A stretch of 64,000 nucleotides of DNA, taken from Sphingomonas sp. HDW15A (GTDB taxonomy: Bacteria > Pseudomonadota > Alphaproteobacteria > Sphingomonadales > Sphingomonadaceae). How positions within the stretch are numbered: the first letter of the stretch is position 1; each line of letters starts with the position of its first letter. Shown here in pieces: positions 11,236 to 21,029 of the stretch. The notes beneath the pieces were generated by a model. The model was not told the origin of the DNA. It worked only from the letters and a program-made list of their open reading frames with translations, and did no database searches. A program made the position numbers and the translations under genes. Location of the stretch: contig NZ_CP049870.1 of the NCBI RefSeq assembly GCF_011301715.1, positions 744,001-808,000 on the forward strand, written 5' to 3'.

Positions 11236-12423
11236 ATGGCGCTCGGCGCGCTGATCGGCGCCTATCAGGAAGACGACAATGGCGGCCTTCGAGCGCTCTA
11301 TCCGCTCGCCGGCCGCACCTTGGTGGAATATCAGGTCCGGTGCGCGGCAGCGGCGGGCGCCGCACCAATCGTCGTGCTGGTCGAACGGCTACCCGTAGCG
11401 CTCAACGAGGCGCTGGAGCGGCTCCGAGAGGAAGGGCTGGCCGTAACCGCCGTAAGCGACAGTCACGAAGCGGCCAGCCGTTTCGAGGCTGGTATGCCAA
11501 TCCTGCTTATGGCCGACGGCCTGGCGCCGGATTTCGGGCTGCTCACCCGTGTGGCCGAACATGCAGAGCCGGTTGTTGCCCTCGTCCCCGACGATGAGGC
11601 GCACCAGGCATTCGAGCGGATCGACGCAACGAGCCGATGGGCCGGGATCGCGCTCGTGGATGCTGCGACGCTTGGCTCAACAGTCGCGATGCTCGGCGAT
11701 TGGGATCTCCAGTCGACCTTGCTCAGGCGCGTCGTTCAGGGCGGAGCACGCCGTCTGATTGCTGGGGAAGGCGAGAGCGGCGCAATCCTGGCGGATAGGC
11801 CGGACGATCTTGCCGGCTTCGAGCGTCGCCTGCTTGTCGCCACCAGAGGTGCGCGAAGCGACTGGGCGAGCCGTTATGCGCTCCCGGCCATCGAGGAGCT
11901 GGCTACCGAGCGATTGATGGAAAGCCGCGTAAAGCCGAGATGGCTGCTCATTTCCGCGCTCGTCCTGACGGCCGCCGCAGCCTTCGGTTTTACACGCGGT
12001 TGGCTATGGCAGTCTTATCTGCTGCTCCTGCTCGCGACCCCGTTCGATCTGGTAGCGGAGCGGCTTGCTGCACTTCGGCTTCGCCCGCTCGCGCCTTCGA
12101 CTCTCTCGCTGCGGCTGCTCTGGCCATTTGCCGGTGTCGCATTGGTCGCACTGGGCTGGTGGGTCGGGAACCATGGCGGTGGATGGGGAGCAACGCTGGC
12201 TGCCATCACGGCTGGGGCGTTTGCACAGGCTGCCCGGATCGAGGCGGAAGGAACGGAAATCCCTGGGGAAATCTGGCTTTTCTCGCGGCGCAACGCGATC
12301 ATCGGTGCTGCACCGTTCGTGATAGCCGGTTGGTGGACCGGTTTACTCGTCGCTCTCGTACTTTACGCGGGCGGGAGCCTCTTCGCGGCACAACATTTGC
12401 GCCATCGGCTCCTTCGCGATTGA
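11236..12423 (+). CDS. Predicted nucleotidyltransferase-like protein with C-terminal membrane domain
   Basis: The gene encodes 395 residues. The N-terminal 200 residues resemble a GT-A/NTP-transferase fold: GALIGAYQEDDN...LYPLAGRTLVEYQVR at the start, where sugar-nucleotide transferases carry their nucleotide loop, and a possible metal site in LLMADGLAPDF near residue 100. The canonical GxGTRM loop is degenerate. Residues about 235-395 form five or six membrane helices. This fits a family of hypothetical proteins I associate with sphingomonads. A role in inositol- or lipid-headgroup transfer is possible but only inferred. I chose the ATG at 11236, preceded by GGGAGGAT, over farther upstream starts that would overlap the neighbouring promoter. 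Confidence 0.7.
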   Translation: MALGALIGAYQEDDNGGLRALYPLAGRTLVEYQVRCAAAAGAAPIVVLVERLPVALNEALERLREEGLAVTAVSDSHEAASRFEAGMPILLMADGLAPDFGLLTRVAEHAEPVVALVPDDEAHQAFERIDATSRWAGIALVDAATLGSTVAMLGDWDLQSTLLRRVVQGGARRLIAGEGESGAILADRPDDLAGFERRLLVATRGARSDWASRYALPAIEELATERLMESRVKPRWLLISALVLTAAAAFGFTRGWLWQSYLLLLLATPFDLVAERLAALRLRPLAPSTLSLRLLWPFAGVALVALGWWVGNHGGGWGATLAAITAGAFAQAARIEAEGTEIPGEIWLFSRRNAIIGAAPFVIAGWWTGLLVALVLYAGGSLFAAQHLRHRLLRD

Positions 12424-12460
12424 CGGCGCGTTAACCCAAATCATCTAACAGCTTCAGGTA

Positions 12461-13479
12461 ATGATGCCCGAGGAATGGCCGATCGCTGCATTTGCAGCAG
12501 ACCGCCCGGTCGACCCCGCGCGCCCGCGCGGACCTAGCCGCTTGGCTACGGTTCGTCGGGATTTCTTCCTCGATCCCGCCGATCGCCTCACCGAGCAAGA
12601 GAGGGCGCTCATGTCGGCGATGCTGGGCGATTTCGTTGCGACGCTGGCCGGCGAGATCGGTCTGGTCGCAGGTGATCGTCCAGACGCCACAGACACGTCC
12701 AGGATTCTCTCGAAGTTGACAAGGTCGGGCCTGCTCAATCGGGGGGGCTGTTATCCTTGATGCTTCGCCGTGCCGACGAACATCGTATCGCCTCCGCCTT
12801 TGCTTCACACGCGGGGCCGCGAAGGTTGCCGCTGCTCTCGCGGCTGGTCGGAGATCCCTCGCCGGCCATTGCGTCCGCCGCGATGGCACTGGTCATAGCA
12901 CGCGGACGGCGCCGTGACGGTTTTGGACAACCAAGGATCGAACTCAGCGACCTCGCTAAGGACGATGTCATTGCATTGGTTCATGCAGTCGCTGCGGCGA
13001 TGTGCCCGTCCGGCGCTGCCGAAGCCGTTTATGCGGGGGCTGCTGAACAGACTGTTGAATCGGTCCGCTACGAAGAGGCACTTGACCGGGCAGTCGAGCA
13101 GCTTGCGGCCGCACTCGATCAAGGTCCGGACAAAGAGGATCGGCTGATCGAAGAGGCTTCCGGTGAAGGCGAAGCGGCCTTGGCCGCGCAAATCATCGCC
13201 CGCCGTGCCGGGATAACCTCGCAGGCCGCATGGGACCATCTTCTCGACGCTGGCGACGGCGGATTGGCGCTGCTCGCCAGAATGGCGGGACTCGGCCGCC
13301 AGTCGGCTGCGCGACTTATCGCGGATTTTGGAGCTTTGACCGGGACGGCGTCGATCGAAGATGAAATGGCTCGCTTCGATACCTTGGATGAAAAGGAGGT
13401 AGCGGTAGCCTTGGCGCACTGGCGGCTTCCACGACCGTTCCGGATCGCCCGCACCTTGGTGAGAAACGGCAATGGCTAG
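12461..13479 (+). CDS. DUF2336 domain protein, reading frame broken at 12741-12747
   Basis: A first frame (12461-12760) encodes a conserved-looking N-terminus with RDFFLDPADRLTEQERALM, then stops. A second frame (from 12760) begins MLRRADEHRIASAF and runs to 13479. DUF2336 proteins, to my knowledge, contain both parts in one chain of about 350 residues. One extra G in the seven-base G run at 12741-12747 fuses them into 339 residues (LLNRGGLLSLMLRRADEHRI). DUF2336 consists of HEAT-like helices and is often found near signalling genes; its function is not established. The present arrangement, TGA overlapping ATG at 12758-12762, could also allow coupled translation of two chains. The end overlaps the histidine kinase gene. 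Confidence 0.75.
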
Positions 13480-14809
13480 CGCGGCCGGCAACGGCGACTT
13501 GGTGTGTGGACGCGTCGACTCTGCCGGCAGGCTGGTCGAGGCGGACAGCATGCTCGGTCGCCTGCAGCAGGAAGCTGGCGCGCGCGTCGGCGAGAGGTTG
13601 ATGCTCCCGCAACTCGCGGCAGTCGCGAGGCTCGTTCGCAAACTCGGGATCGCGGTTGCGCGGCCAGCAGTGGTGGCTGGCCGTGACTACGACGTGGAAT
13701 TGTGGGTGCGCGGCGAGCCCGATGGCGATGATGTCCTCATTACGATCGAGAGCTGGCGACGCCGGCCGCCCCAGGGCCCGAGGCTTGAACAAGCCGCCCG
13801 TGGAGAGGACGTTCTACCGGCAACCCGTGGCGAATGGGCCACCGACAGCGAGCTCAGGATCACGGAATTATCTCCCGATCTCGCGGAGCTTCTTGGGGTC
13901 GGAATCGGCGAAGCAAGCGGTCAGCCTTTAACGCGGCTTGTTCGCCTGCTGGAAGGCGAAGATGGCGCGATGCCGATGTTGCTTGCAGTAGCGTCCCGCG
14001 CTTCATTCAGCGACCAGAGAGCGGCAAGTCGGTCTGGACAGTCAACGCAGCTCGTTCTCGAGGGCACGCCGGTACTTGCCGCCGACGGCTCGTTTGCTGG
14101 GTACCGCGGCCGTGCCCTGCCTGAACACAAAGCCAAGCCTGCCGCCGCGAACGAAGCTGGACCCGGGATACTGGGCCTTGATCCCGCTCTGGATCACGCG
14201 CTGCGGTCGCCAATTGACCGCATCATTCGCGCAGCAGAGGGTATCGCGGAGCGCTCGGAGGGTCCGCTGCGGAGCGACTACGCGGCCTACGCGGGCGACA
14301 TTGCCGCCGCTGCCCGCCATCTCTTGTCAGTGATCCGGTCCATGGTCGACCAGCCTCCGGAGCTGCAATCCCAGATCGACCTTGGCGCCTCCGCGGACGA
14401 AGCATTCGGACTCGTCGAGGCAGAGGCGGAAGAAAGGTCCGTCGTTCTCCAGCGTGAGGGGGCGCAGTCCCTGGACGCGGTGGGCGACCCAAGGGCAGTC
14501 ATTCAAATTCTCGTGAACTTGCTGGCCAATGCCGTGCGCCACTCGCCAATTGGCGGAAAGGTGATCCTTTCACTTGTCGCCGGTACGGATTTCGCGTCGG
14601 CTTGCATCAGCGACGAAGGTCCGGGGATCGCACCTGCCGACCAGGAACGGATTTTCGAGCGCTTCGAGCAAGCTCAGCCGAGCGGTGGCGCGGGCCTGGG
14701 TCTCGCAATCGCTCGTCGCCTTGCGCGATCAATGGGCGGGGACATCACCCTGGTGAGCGCGCCCGGCGAAGGCGCACGCTTCACATTGAGCCTGCCCCTC
14801 GCCAGGTAA
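13472..14809 (+). CDS. Sensor histidine kinase (cytosolic, PAS-like N-terminus)
   Basis: The gene encodes 445 residues without membrane segments. The N-terminal 220 residues are probably sensory (PAS-like). The dimerisation/phosphoacceptor box is DHALRSPIDRII, with the presumed phospho-histidine at about residue 242. The ATPase domain shows all boxes: N box NLLANAVRHSP, G1 DEGPGIAP, F box FERFEQA and G2 GAGLGLAIARRL. It overlaps the DUF2336 gene by eight bases, which suggests a shared task. No response regulator is next to it, so its partner must be encoded elsewhere. It lies convergent to gltA with practically no intergenic DNA. Confidence 0.88.
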   Translation: MASAAGNGDLVCGRVDSAGRLVEADSMLGRLQQEAGARVGERLMLPQLAAVARLVRKLGIAVARPAVVAGRDYDVELWVRGEPDGDDVLITIESWRRRPPQGPRLEQAARGEDVLPATRGEWATDSELRITELSPDLAELLGVGIGEASGQPLTRLVRLLEGEDGAMPMLLAVASRASFSDQRAASRSGQSTQLVLEGTPVLAADGSFAGYRGRALPEHKAKPAAANEAGPGILGLDPALDHALRSPIDRIIRAAEGIAERSEGPLRSDYAAYAGDIAAAARHLLSVIRSMVDQPPELQSQIDLGASADEAFGLVEAEAEERSVVLQREGAQSLDAVGDPRAVIQILVNLLANAVRHSPIGGKVILSLVAGTDFASACISDEGPGIAPADQERIFERFEQAQPSGGAGLGLAIARRLARSMGGDITLVSAPGEGARFTLSLPLAR

Positions 14810-16096
14810 TCAGCGCTCGCTGACAGGAACGTAATCTCGCTGCGTTGCTCCGACATAGAGCTGACGCGGGCGCCCGATCTTCTGCTCGGGGTCGGAAATC
14901 ATCTCGTTCCACTGCGCGACCCAACCCACGGTGCGGGCGAGAGCGAAGAGGGCGGTAAACATGTCGGTCGGGAAGCCGATCGCATTGAGGATGATACCGG
15001 AATAGAAATCGACGTTCGGGTAGAGCTTCTTCTCGATGAAATATTCGTCGCTTAGCGCAATTTGCTCGAGTTCGCGGGCGACGTCGAGGACCGGATCGCT
15101 CTTGCCGAGCTCCTTCAGAACCTCTTCTGCAGTCTTCTGCATGACCTTCGCGCGCGGGTCGTAGTTTTTGTAGACGCGGTGCCCAAAGCCCATGAGGCGG
15201 AATGGGTCGTCCTTGTCCTTGGCCCGCGCCACGTAATGCTTGATGTTCTTCACGTCGCCAATTTCGCGAAGCATGTTGAGCGCCGCTTCATTGGCGCCGC
15301 CATGCGCCGGACCCCAAAGGCAGGCAATTCCAGCGGCGATGCAGGCGAACGGATTGGCTCCCGACGAACCGGCGAGGCGAACAGTCGAGGTCGACGCATT
15401 CTGCTCGTGGTCGGCATGAAGGATGAAAATCCGGCGCATCGCGCTCTCGATGACCGGATTGACCTCATATTCTTCCGCGGGAACCCCAAAGGTCATCCGC
15501 AGGAAGTTACCCGTGTAGCTCAGTTCGTTCTTCGGATACACGAACGGCTGGCCGATGCTGTACTTGAAGGCCATCGCCGCGATCGTCGGCATCTTGGCGA
15601 TCAGGCGGTGCGACGCGATCAATCGCTGGTTCGGATCGGTGATGTCCGTGCTGTCATGGTAGAACGCCGAAAGCGCACCGACGACGCCGCACATGATTGC
15701 CATGGGATGGGCGTCACGGCGGAAGCCGCGATAAAAGGTCGCAAGCTGCTCGTGCAGCATCGTGTGGTAGGTGATGGTATTCGTGAACTCGTCCAGCTCC
15801 GACTTTTTGGGCAGGTCACCGTGGAGCAGGAGGTAGGCGACCTCCATGAAGGTCGACTGCTCGGCCAGTTGGTCGATCGGATAACCGCGGTGAAGCAGGA
15901 TGCCCTGGTCGCCGTCAATATAGGTGATCGCGCTCTGGCAAGATGCGGTCGAGGTAAAGCCGGGGTCATAGGTGAACTTGCCCGTTTGACCATAAAGCTT
16001 GCGAATATCGATGACCTCGGGACCAACAGACCCGGGCAGTAGTGGATAGGAGAAGTCGCCCTCGGCGGTATTCAGGGTGACGGTCTGTTCGGTCAT
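14810..16096 (-). CDS. gltA: Citrate synthase (type II)
   Basis: This 428-residue TCA-cycle enzyme condenses acetyl-CoA with oxaloacetate. Conserved active-site segments are visible: [11 protein letters not shown] around residue 265, [12 protein letters not shown] around 295-306, [15 protein letters not shown] around 340-354 and [13 protein letters not shown] near 395. The length and the N-terminal beta domain mark the Gram-negative hexameric, NADH-sensitive type. I chose the ATG at 16096, which overlaps the gltX stop as TGATG, over the TTG one codon upstream. It is co-transcribed with gltX. Confidence 0.97.
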   Translation of the reverse strand: MTEQTVTLNTAEGDFSYPLLPGSVGPEVIDIRKLYGQTGKFTYDPGFTSTASCQSAITYIDGDQGILLHRGYPIDQLAEQSTFMEVAYLLLHGDLPKKSELDEFTNTITYHTMLHEQLATFYRGFRRDAHPMAIMCGVVGALSAFYHDSTDITDPNQRLIASHRLIAKMPTIAAMAFKYSIGQPFVYPKNELSYTGNFLRMTFGVPAEEYEVNPVIESAMRRIFILHADHEQNASTSTVRLAGSSGANPFACIAAGIACLWGPAHGGANEAALNMLREIGDVKNIKHYVARAKDKDDPFRLMGFGHRVYKNYDPRAKVMQKTAEEVLKELGKSDPVLDVARELEQIALSDEYFIEKKLYPNVDFYSGIILNAIGFPTDMFTALFALARTVGWVAQWNEMISDPEQKIGRPRQLYVGATQRDYVPVSER

Positions 16097-17505
16097 CAAT
16101 GAGCTCCAGAAATCTGATCGGCGATGCGGGCGAGGCTTTCGTCGCGGCCTAGAAGGACCAGCACGTCGAAAATGCCCGGCGAAGTCGTTTTGCCTGTCAG
16201 CGCCGCGCGGAGCGGCTGCGCGAGTTTGCCTAGCTTAAGTTCGTGTTCTTCTGCAACCTTTCGCACCGCAGCATCCGTGGAATCGTGTGTCCATTCCGAC
16301 ACTTCCGAAAGAGCCTGGTGAGCGAGGCGAAGGTGTTCTCGCGATTCGACTGTCAAAAGTGCAGCGGCTTTTTCCTCGACGGAAATCGGTCGGCTTGCGA
16401 ACAGGAAGGCGGCGCCCTCCGCCAGCTCGTTCAGATTGTGAGCGCGAGCCTTGAGCTCCGGCATCGCCTGGATGAGCAGTGAGAGGTCTTCGTAGCTTAG
16501 TCCGAGCTTTGGCGAGGCCAGGGTGGCAAGCCGGGCGTCGTCGGCCTCCCGGATGTAATGGCCGTTGAGGTTTTCGAGCTTCTTTAAGTCGAAGCGTGAC
16601 GGCGACTTGCCGACGTGATTGACGTCGAACCACTCCACCGCCTGATCGCGGCTGATGATCTCGTCATCTCCGTGTCCCCAGCCGAGGCGAAGGAGGTAAT
16701 TGAATAGGGCTTCGGGCAGAATCCCCAGTTCGTCGCGGTAGGAATCAACCCCAAGCGCACCGTGGCGCTTGCTCAGTTTTGCACCATCATGACCGTGAAT
16801 GAGGGGAACGTGGGCGTAGGCAGGCTCGGGCCAGCCCATGGCGCGGATGATCGCCAACTGCCGAAAGGCGTTGTTGAGGTGATCGTCGCCTCGAATCACG
16901 TGAGTGACGCCCATGTCATGGTCATCGACCACGACGGCCAACATGTAGGTCGGCGTGCCGTCGGAACGAAGCAGCACGAAGTCGTCGATCTCTGCGTTGG
17001 CAACGGTCACCTTGCCCTGGACGAGGTCGTCGATGACCGTCTCACCTTCCCGAGGCGCCTTGATCCGGACCACGAAGGGTTCACCCTCCGGCCAGTCGTT
17101 TCGATCGCGCCACTCGCTTTCGATGCGGAAAGGACGGCGATCCGCCTGAGCCCTTTCTCTCCGCTCGGCGAGCTCGGCCGAAGTCAGATAACAGCGGTAG
17201 GCAGCACCCTTCTCGAGCAGCTGGTGGGCTACCTCCGCGTGGCGCTTTTCAAACTGCGACTGGAAATAGGGCTCTCCATCGCCTTCGATGCCGAGCCACG
17301 AGAGGCCGTCAAGAATGGCATCGATCGCCTCCTTGGTGGAGCGGACCTTGTCGGTATCTTCGATGCGCAGGAGGTATTTGCCGCCGTGGTGGCGGGCAAA
17401 GAGATAATTGAACAGGGCGGTGCGGGCACCGCCGATGTGCAGATAACCGGTTGGGGAGGGGGCGAAACGCGTGACGACGCCCTCGATTTTCGGACTAGCG
17501 CCCAA
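16096..17505 (-). CDS. gltX: Glutamate--tRNA ligase
   Basis: This 469-residue class I aminoacyl-tRNA synthetase charges tRNA-Glu. The HIGH-type motif is in [16 protein letters not shown] (residues 13-28), and the KMSKS-type motif is KLSKRHG at about 242. Its TGA overlaps gltA. The 190-base stretch upstream (17506-17699) shows no gene; the comEC-like gene that I would expect between lexA and gltX in sphingomonads is missing here (expectation from memory). Confidence 0.96.
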   Translation of the reverse strand: MGASPKIEGVVTRFAPSPTGYLHIGGARTALFNYLFARHHGGKYLLRIEDTDKVRSTKEAIDAILDGLSWLGIEGDGEPYFQSQFEKRHAEVAHQLLEKGAAYRCYLTSAELAERRERAQADRRPFRIESEWRDRNDWPEGEPFVVRIKAPREGETVIDDLVQGKVTVANAEIDDFVLLRSDGTPTYMLAVVVDDHDMGVTHVIRGDDHLNNAFRQLAIIRAMGWPEPAYAHVPLIHGHDGAKLSKRHGALGVDSYRDELGILPEALFNYLLRLGWGHGDDEIISRDQAVEWFDVNHVGKSPSRFDLKKLENLNGHYIREADDARLATLASPKLGLSYEDLSLLIQAMPELKARAHNLNELAEGAAFLFASRPISVEEKAAALLTVESREHLRLAHQALSEVSEWTHDSTDAAVRKVAEEHELKLGKLAQPLRAALTGKTTSPGIFDVLVLLGRDESLARIADQISGAH

Positions 17506-17699
17506 GCTGGGTTCCTCTGTTAGATCCTGGCGGATGGATGAGCTGAGCGGCCCCTAACATAGAGGAACAATCGCCGAAACCGGTGCTACTTCACTTTTTC
17601 GGACGGGCGGAAAGGCGGGTCCGAGGGCCGATCAATTTCCTGATCTGATGGGTGAAGGCCCGACTGAGCGGATGTCGAAGACCGCCAAGATGCTCTTGA

Positions 17700-18356
17700 T
17701 CAGTAGCGGCGGATCAAGCCGGCAAGCCGCCCCTGTATCTGGACCTGGTCCGGGCGATAGCGTTGGGCCTCATAAAGACGGTTCGCAGGATCGAGACGGA
17801 TCATCTGGCCTTCGCGCCGGAAAGTCTTGAGCGTGGCTTCCTGGTCATCGATCAGGGCAACGACGATCTCGCCCTCCCGGGCAGTATCGACCTTGCGGAT
17901 GAGGGCGAAATCGCCGTCAAGGATACCTTCCTCGACCATCGAGTCGCCCGACACCTCGAGCGCGTAATGCTCGCCGGGCCCCAGCAGAGCGGCCGGTACC
18001 GAAAAGGTCTCGGTGCCCTGCAAGGCCTCGATCGGAGTACCTGCAGCGATCCGGCCATGCATTGGAATCTCGATCGTGTCATTTGCGGCCGAAGGGACGA
18101 CGATACGCTGCGGTAGAGCCGAGACGACAGACGGCGCGACCGTCTCTGGCATTTTCACGACTTCAAGAGCGCGGGCACGATTAGGGAGGCGACGGATGAA
18201 GCCGCGTTCCTCGAGGGCCGAAATCAGGCGGTGAACACCGGATTTTGACTTGAGGTCGAGTGCTTCACGCATTTCGTCGAAGCTCGGCGATATGCCGCTC
18301 TCATTCAGTCGGTGATTGATGAACTTGAGCAACTCGTGCTGCTTGGCGGTCAGCAT
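17700..18356 (-). CDS. lexA: LexA repressor, SOS regulator
   Basis: This 218-residue protein represses DNA-damage genes and cleaves itself when RecA filaments form. An N-terminal winged helix binds DNA ([15 protein letters not shown]...[22 protein letters not shown]). The cleavage bond is Ala105-Gly106 in RIAAGTP. The catalytic dyad is Ser139 (GDSM) and Lys177 (EATLKTF). The start [10 protein letters not shown] at 18356 matches the family; an upstream TTG start was rejected because it would read through the operator. Two overlapping GAAC-N7-GAAC boxes lie 21-46 bases upstream, so it is autoregulated. Confidence 0.96.
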   Translation of the reverse strand: MLTAKQHELLKFINHRLNESGISPSFDEMREALDLKSKSGVHRLISALEERGFIRRLPNRARALEVVKMPETVAPSVVSALPQRIVVPSAANDTIEIPMHGRIAAGTPIEALQGTETFSVPAALLGPGEHYALEVSGDSMVEEGILDGDFALIRKVDTAREGEIVVALIDDQEATLKTFRREGQMIRLDPANRLYEAQRYRPDQVQIQGRLAGLIRRY

Positions 18357-18376
18357 ATTCGGCGCACCCCGATGGA

Positions 18377-18402
18377 GAACGAATGCGGAACGTGTATCGA
18401 AC
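18377..18402 (-). promoter_or_regulatory. Tandem LexA (SOS) boxes of lexA
   Basis: GAAC occurs three times at exact 11-base steps (18377, 18388, 18399), giving two overlapping copies of GAAC-N7-GAAC, the direct-repeat SOS motif of alphaproteobacteria (GTTC-N7-GTTC on the other strand). The boxes lie 21-46 bases upstream of the lexA ATG and downstream of the trpG stop. Confidence 0.85.
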
Positions 18403-18415
18403 GCTTCAAGTCTCG

Positions 18416-18994
18416 TCAAGAACAGGTAGCAATGAAAGCCCGCATCAGCGCGTGACCATGTTCGGAGGCGACGCTCTCGGGGTGAAACTGAACGCCATGT
18501 ACCGGCGCTTCAGCGTGGCGCACGCCCATGATTACACCGTCATCTGTCCAGGCGTTGGCTATGAGCCGCGACTGGACAACCTCGGTGATGGCCAGAGAGT
18601 GGTAGCGCGTGACGCTCATCGGGCTGGGAAGGCCGGCGAATAGACCGCTGTCGTCGTGGGAAACGCGACTGATCTTGCCGTGCACTGGCCGCACCTTTCC
18701 AACAGTCTGTCCGCAAGCGATCGCGATAGCTTGATGCCCGAGGCAGACTCCCAGCAGTGGCAGCTTCGTCTCAATGCATGCTTTCGTTAGGGCGACCGAA
18801 ATGCCGGCATCTTCGGGTGCGCCGGGCCCGGGCGAAATCATCACGCCCTGAAAGGCCCCGGCGAGCGCCTCTGCAACGCCCAACTGGTCATTGCGGCAAA
18901 CCGTTACATCGGCTCCTGCCGAAGCGAGATAGTCGACGAGGGTAAAGGTGAAACTGTCGTAGTTATCGAGGACGAGAATCCGCGGTGCGGCCAT
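18416..18994 (-). CDS. trpG: Anthranilate / aminodeoxychorismate synthase glutamine amidotransferase subunit
   Basis: This 192-residue class I glutamine amidotransferase supplies ammonia for chorismate amination. The nucleophile is Cys84 in GVCLGHQ, and the rest of the triad is His171 and Glu173 in QFHPES. The N-terminal signature [13 protein letters not shown] matches TrpG/PabA. Its ATG overlaps the ppiD stop (TGATG). No trpE, trpD or trpC is adjacent, so the subunit must partner with a synthase encoded elsewhere and may serve both tryptophan and folate synthesis. Confidence 0.92.
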   Translation of the reverse strand: MAAPRILVLDNYDSFTFTLVDYLASAGADVTVCRNDQLGVAEALAGAFQGVMISPGPGAPEDAGISVALTKACIETKLPLLGVCLGHQAIAIACGQTVGKVRPVHGKISRVSHDDSGLFAGLPSPMSVTRYHSLAITEVVQSRLIANAWTDDGVIMGVRHAEAPVHGVQFHPESVASEHGHALMRAFIATCS

Positions 18995-20949
18995 CAGCTC
19001 CCGCCGCCGATGATCCGCCGCTTTGCCTCGTCGATCGCTTCCTGGTTGCGCTTGACGCCCACGTCGGCCTCGATCGCCTTGGTGTACTGCTCGGCATATT
19101 CTGTCGCCAACGGCTGCTGGAACTCGCGCTGAATCTGGCTGACCAGATTCGGCTGCAACGTAACGTCGCCGGGCACGACCTTGGTGACCTTGACGAGAAC
19201 GAAGCCGCGTCCGCCGGGGTCGGCTACCATTCGGCTGCGTCCTTCGGCCAGGCTGAACATCATTTTCAGCGCCGGCGGCACCTCAGCGCCCATCTGCGCG
19301 AGCTGGATACGCCTGACCGTCTCGTGCCGGGGGGCGGGTATGGAGACTTTCGAACCGGTCGCTTTAACGGCGTCAGCCATGGAAGCGCCCTTTGACAGTG
19401 CGCTTGCCGCCTTGGCCGCAGCGCTCCGGGCCTGCTCGATTGCCTGCTTTATCTTCCAGTCCCGGGCAACCCGGTCGCGGACCTCGGCAATCGGTGCCGG
19501 AGCGGCCGGCATGACCTGATCCACGCCAACCAGCACGTAGCCAGCCTTCTCACCGAGCGTTTCAACGACCGGATCGTCGCCCTGACCAAGATCGAAGCCG
19601 GCGCGAAGGGCAGGAGCCAGTTCCGCCGGGAACTTGTAGTCTGGCTGGCGAGGAGCAGATCCCGAGGCCGTGATGGCGGGCGTGCGGAGCGGCTGGATGC
19701 CCGTTCCTGCTAACGCTTCACTAAAGTTCTTGCCGTCGGCAATGCCGTCTTCGATGCCGGCAATCAGGTCGGCCAGGGCATTTTCGCGCTTGTCCGATGT
19801 GAGCTTCTCCGCGATCTCGCCGCGAACGGCTTCGAGCGAACGACCACCGATATTCTGCAGACCGTCTATCTTGATGACATGCCAGCCGAGCGTCGAGCGC
19901 ACCGGGCCGACAATGGCGCCGCTGCCGGCATTGGCGGCGAAGGCCGCGGCCGCGACTTGCGCGCTGGTGAGCTTGGCAAATTCCTCGCGGGTCTGGGGCC
20001 CCACCGAGATGTCCGAGGCGGAATAGCCCAGAGGCTTGGCGGCGTCGGCGAAAGCCTGCCCTGAGCGGAGTTTGGCAGCCAGCGCGTTGGCAGCCTGCTG
20101 CGACGGCAGGACGACCTGGCTGATCACCCGCTGTGATTTCGAGCCGTATGTCGCCTGGTTGGCGCGATAATAGTCAGCGATTTCCTTGTCCGTGGCGGCT
20201 ACTTTCGCCACCTGCTCCGGCCCGATCCGCGCAATGTCGATCACCCTTTGCTCGGGAATGGTGTAGCGCGCGAGGTTGGACCGATAGAACTGCTGCACCT
20301 GGGCATCGCTTGGGTCGCCGATCGTCGCGAGGAAGGTTTCGGTCGGGAACAGAGCGACATCGGCCTCTCGCACCTCAAGCTGCATCGCCGCGTACGGCCT
20401 TGCGATTCCGACCGGAACGCGCGGCTCCGCAGCTGCCGGCGCAAGCATGATACGGTTGATCAACAGTCGGCTGATCTGCTGGCGCAATTCCGTATCGGTC
20501 ATTCGGATCTGGTTGAGGAAGCGCGCATACGCCTCCTCGCTGAACCGCCCGTCGAGACCCTTCGTCTGCGGCAGACGCGCGATCTCCGCATCGACCAGTC
20601 GCTTCGACAAGGTGATGTCCTGCCCAGATGCGAATGCCGCGAGGGCTTTTTGCTGGAGCAGCGAATCGAGCATCGGCTGGAATTCGTTCGCGAGCGCAGA
20701 GTAGTCTGCTGACGGGTTCTGCTGGCGAACCTCGGCGAGCCGGCGCTGAAGCTCGGCGCTGAACTCGCGCTCCGTCAGTTCCTCGCTGCCGGCCTTGGCG
20801 AGCGTGTTCTTGGACAAGCTGCCGCCGAAACCGCCCACGGTCCCCGTGATGTCCTGCAGGGCAAAACCTGCGAGGATGGCGACGAAAAACAGGACCATGA
20901 TAATGCTGCCGACCATCGATTTGGACAGGCGGCGAAAGGAAGCGATCAT
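18994..20949 (-). CDS. ppiD: PpiD-like peptidylprolyl isomerase / SurA N-terminal chaperone
   Basis: The gene encodes 651 residues. A single N-terminal membrane anchor (about residues 13-33) is followed by a SurA_N-like chaperone region. A parvulin rotamase domain at about residues 265-370 contains LGWHVIKIDGLQ, and a second, degenerate parvulin-like region lies near residues 500-620. It acts at the periplasmic face of the inner membrane on newly exported outer-membrane proteins. It is the first gene of the minus-strand run ppiD-trpG-lexA and is divergent from tpiA. Confidence 0.92.
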   Translation of the reverse strand: MIASFRRLSKSMVGSIIMVLFFVAILAGFALQDITGTVGGFGGSLSKNTLAKAGSEELTEREFSAELQRRLAEVRQQNPSADYSALANEFQPMLDSLLQQKALAAFASGQDITLSKRLVDAEIARLPQTKGLDGRFSEEAYARFLNQIRMTDTELRQQISRLLINRIMLAPAAAEPRVPVGIARPYAAMQLEVREADVALFPTETFLATIGDPSDAQVQQFYRSNLARYTIPEQRVIDIARIGPEQVAKVAATDKEIADYYRANQATYGSKSQRVISQVVLPSQQAANALAAKLRSGQAFADAAKPLGYSASDISVGPQTREEFAKLTSAQVAAAAFAANAGSGAIVGPVRSTLGWHVIKIDGLQNIGGRSLEAVRGEIAEKLTSDKRENALADLIAGIEDGIADGKNFSEALAGTGIQPLRTPAITASGSAPRQPDYKFPAELAPALRAGFDLGQGDDPVVETLGEKAGYVLVGVDQVMPAAPAPIAEVRDRVARDWKIKQAIEQARSAAAKAASALSKGASMADAVKATGSKVSIPAPRHETVRRIQLAQMGAEVPPALKMMFSLAEGRSRMVADPGGRGFVLVKVTKVVPGDVTLQPNLVSQIQREFQQPLATEYAEQYTKAIEADVGVKRNQEAIDEAKRRIIGGGS

Positions 20950-21029
20950 TCTTGTCTCGATACGTTGAAAAACTCGAGCGTCGCTTTACGGGCGGCTGAC
21001 AAGGACAGCAAGTCGAGGAAGGAAAGCAT

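Noticed and set aside
14805..14825. Palindrome TCAGCGCTCGCTGA at the end of gltA as a terminator
   Set aside because: It lies within coding sequence, has a two-base loop and no T-tract.
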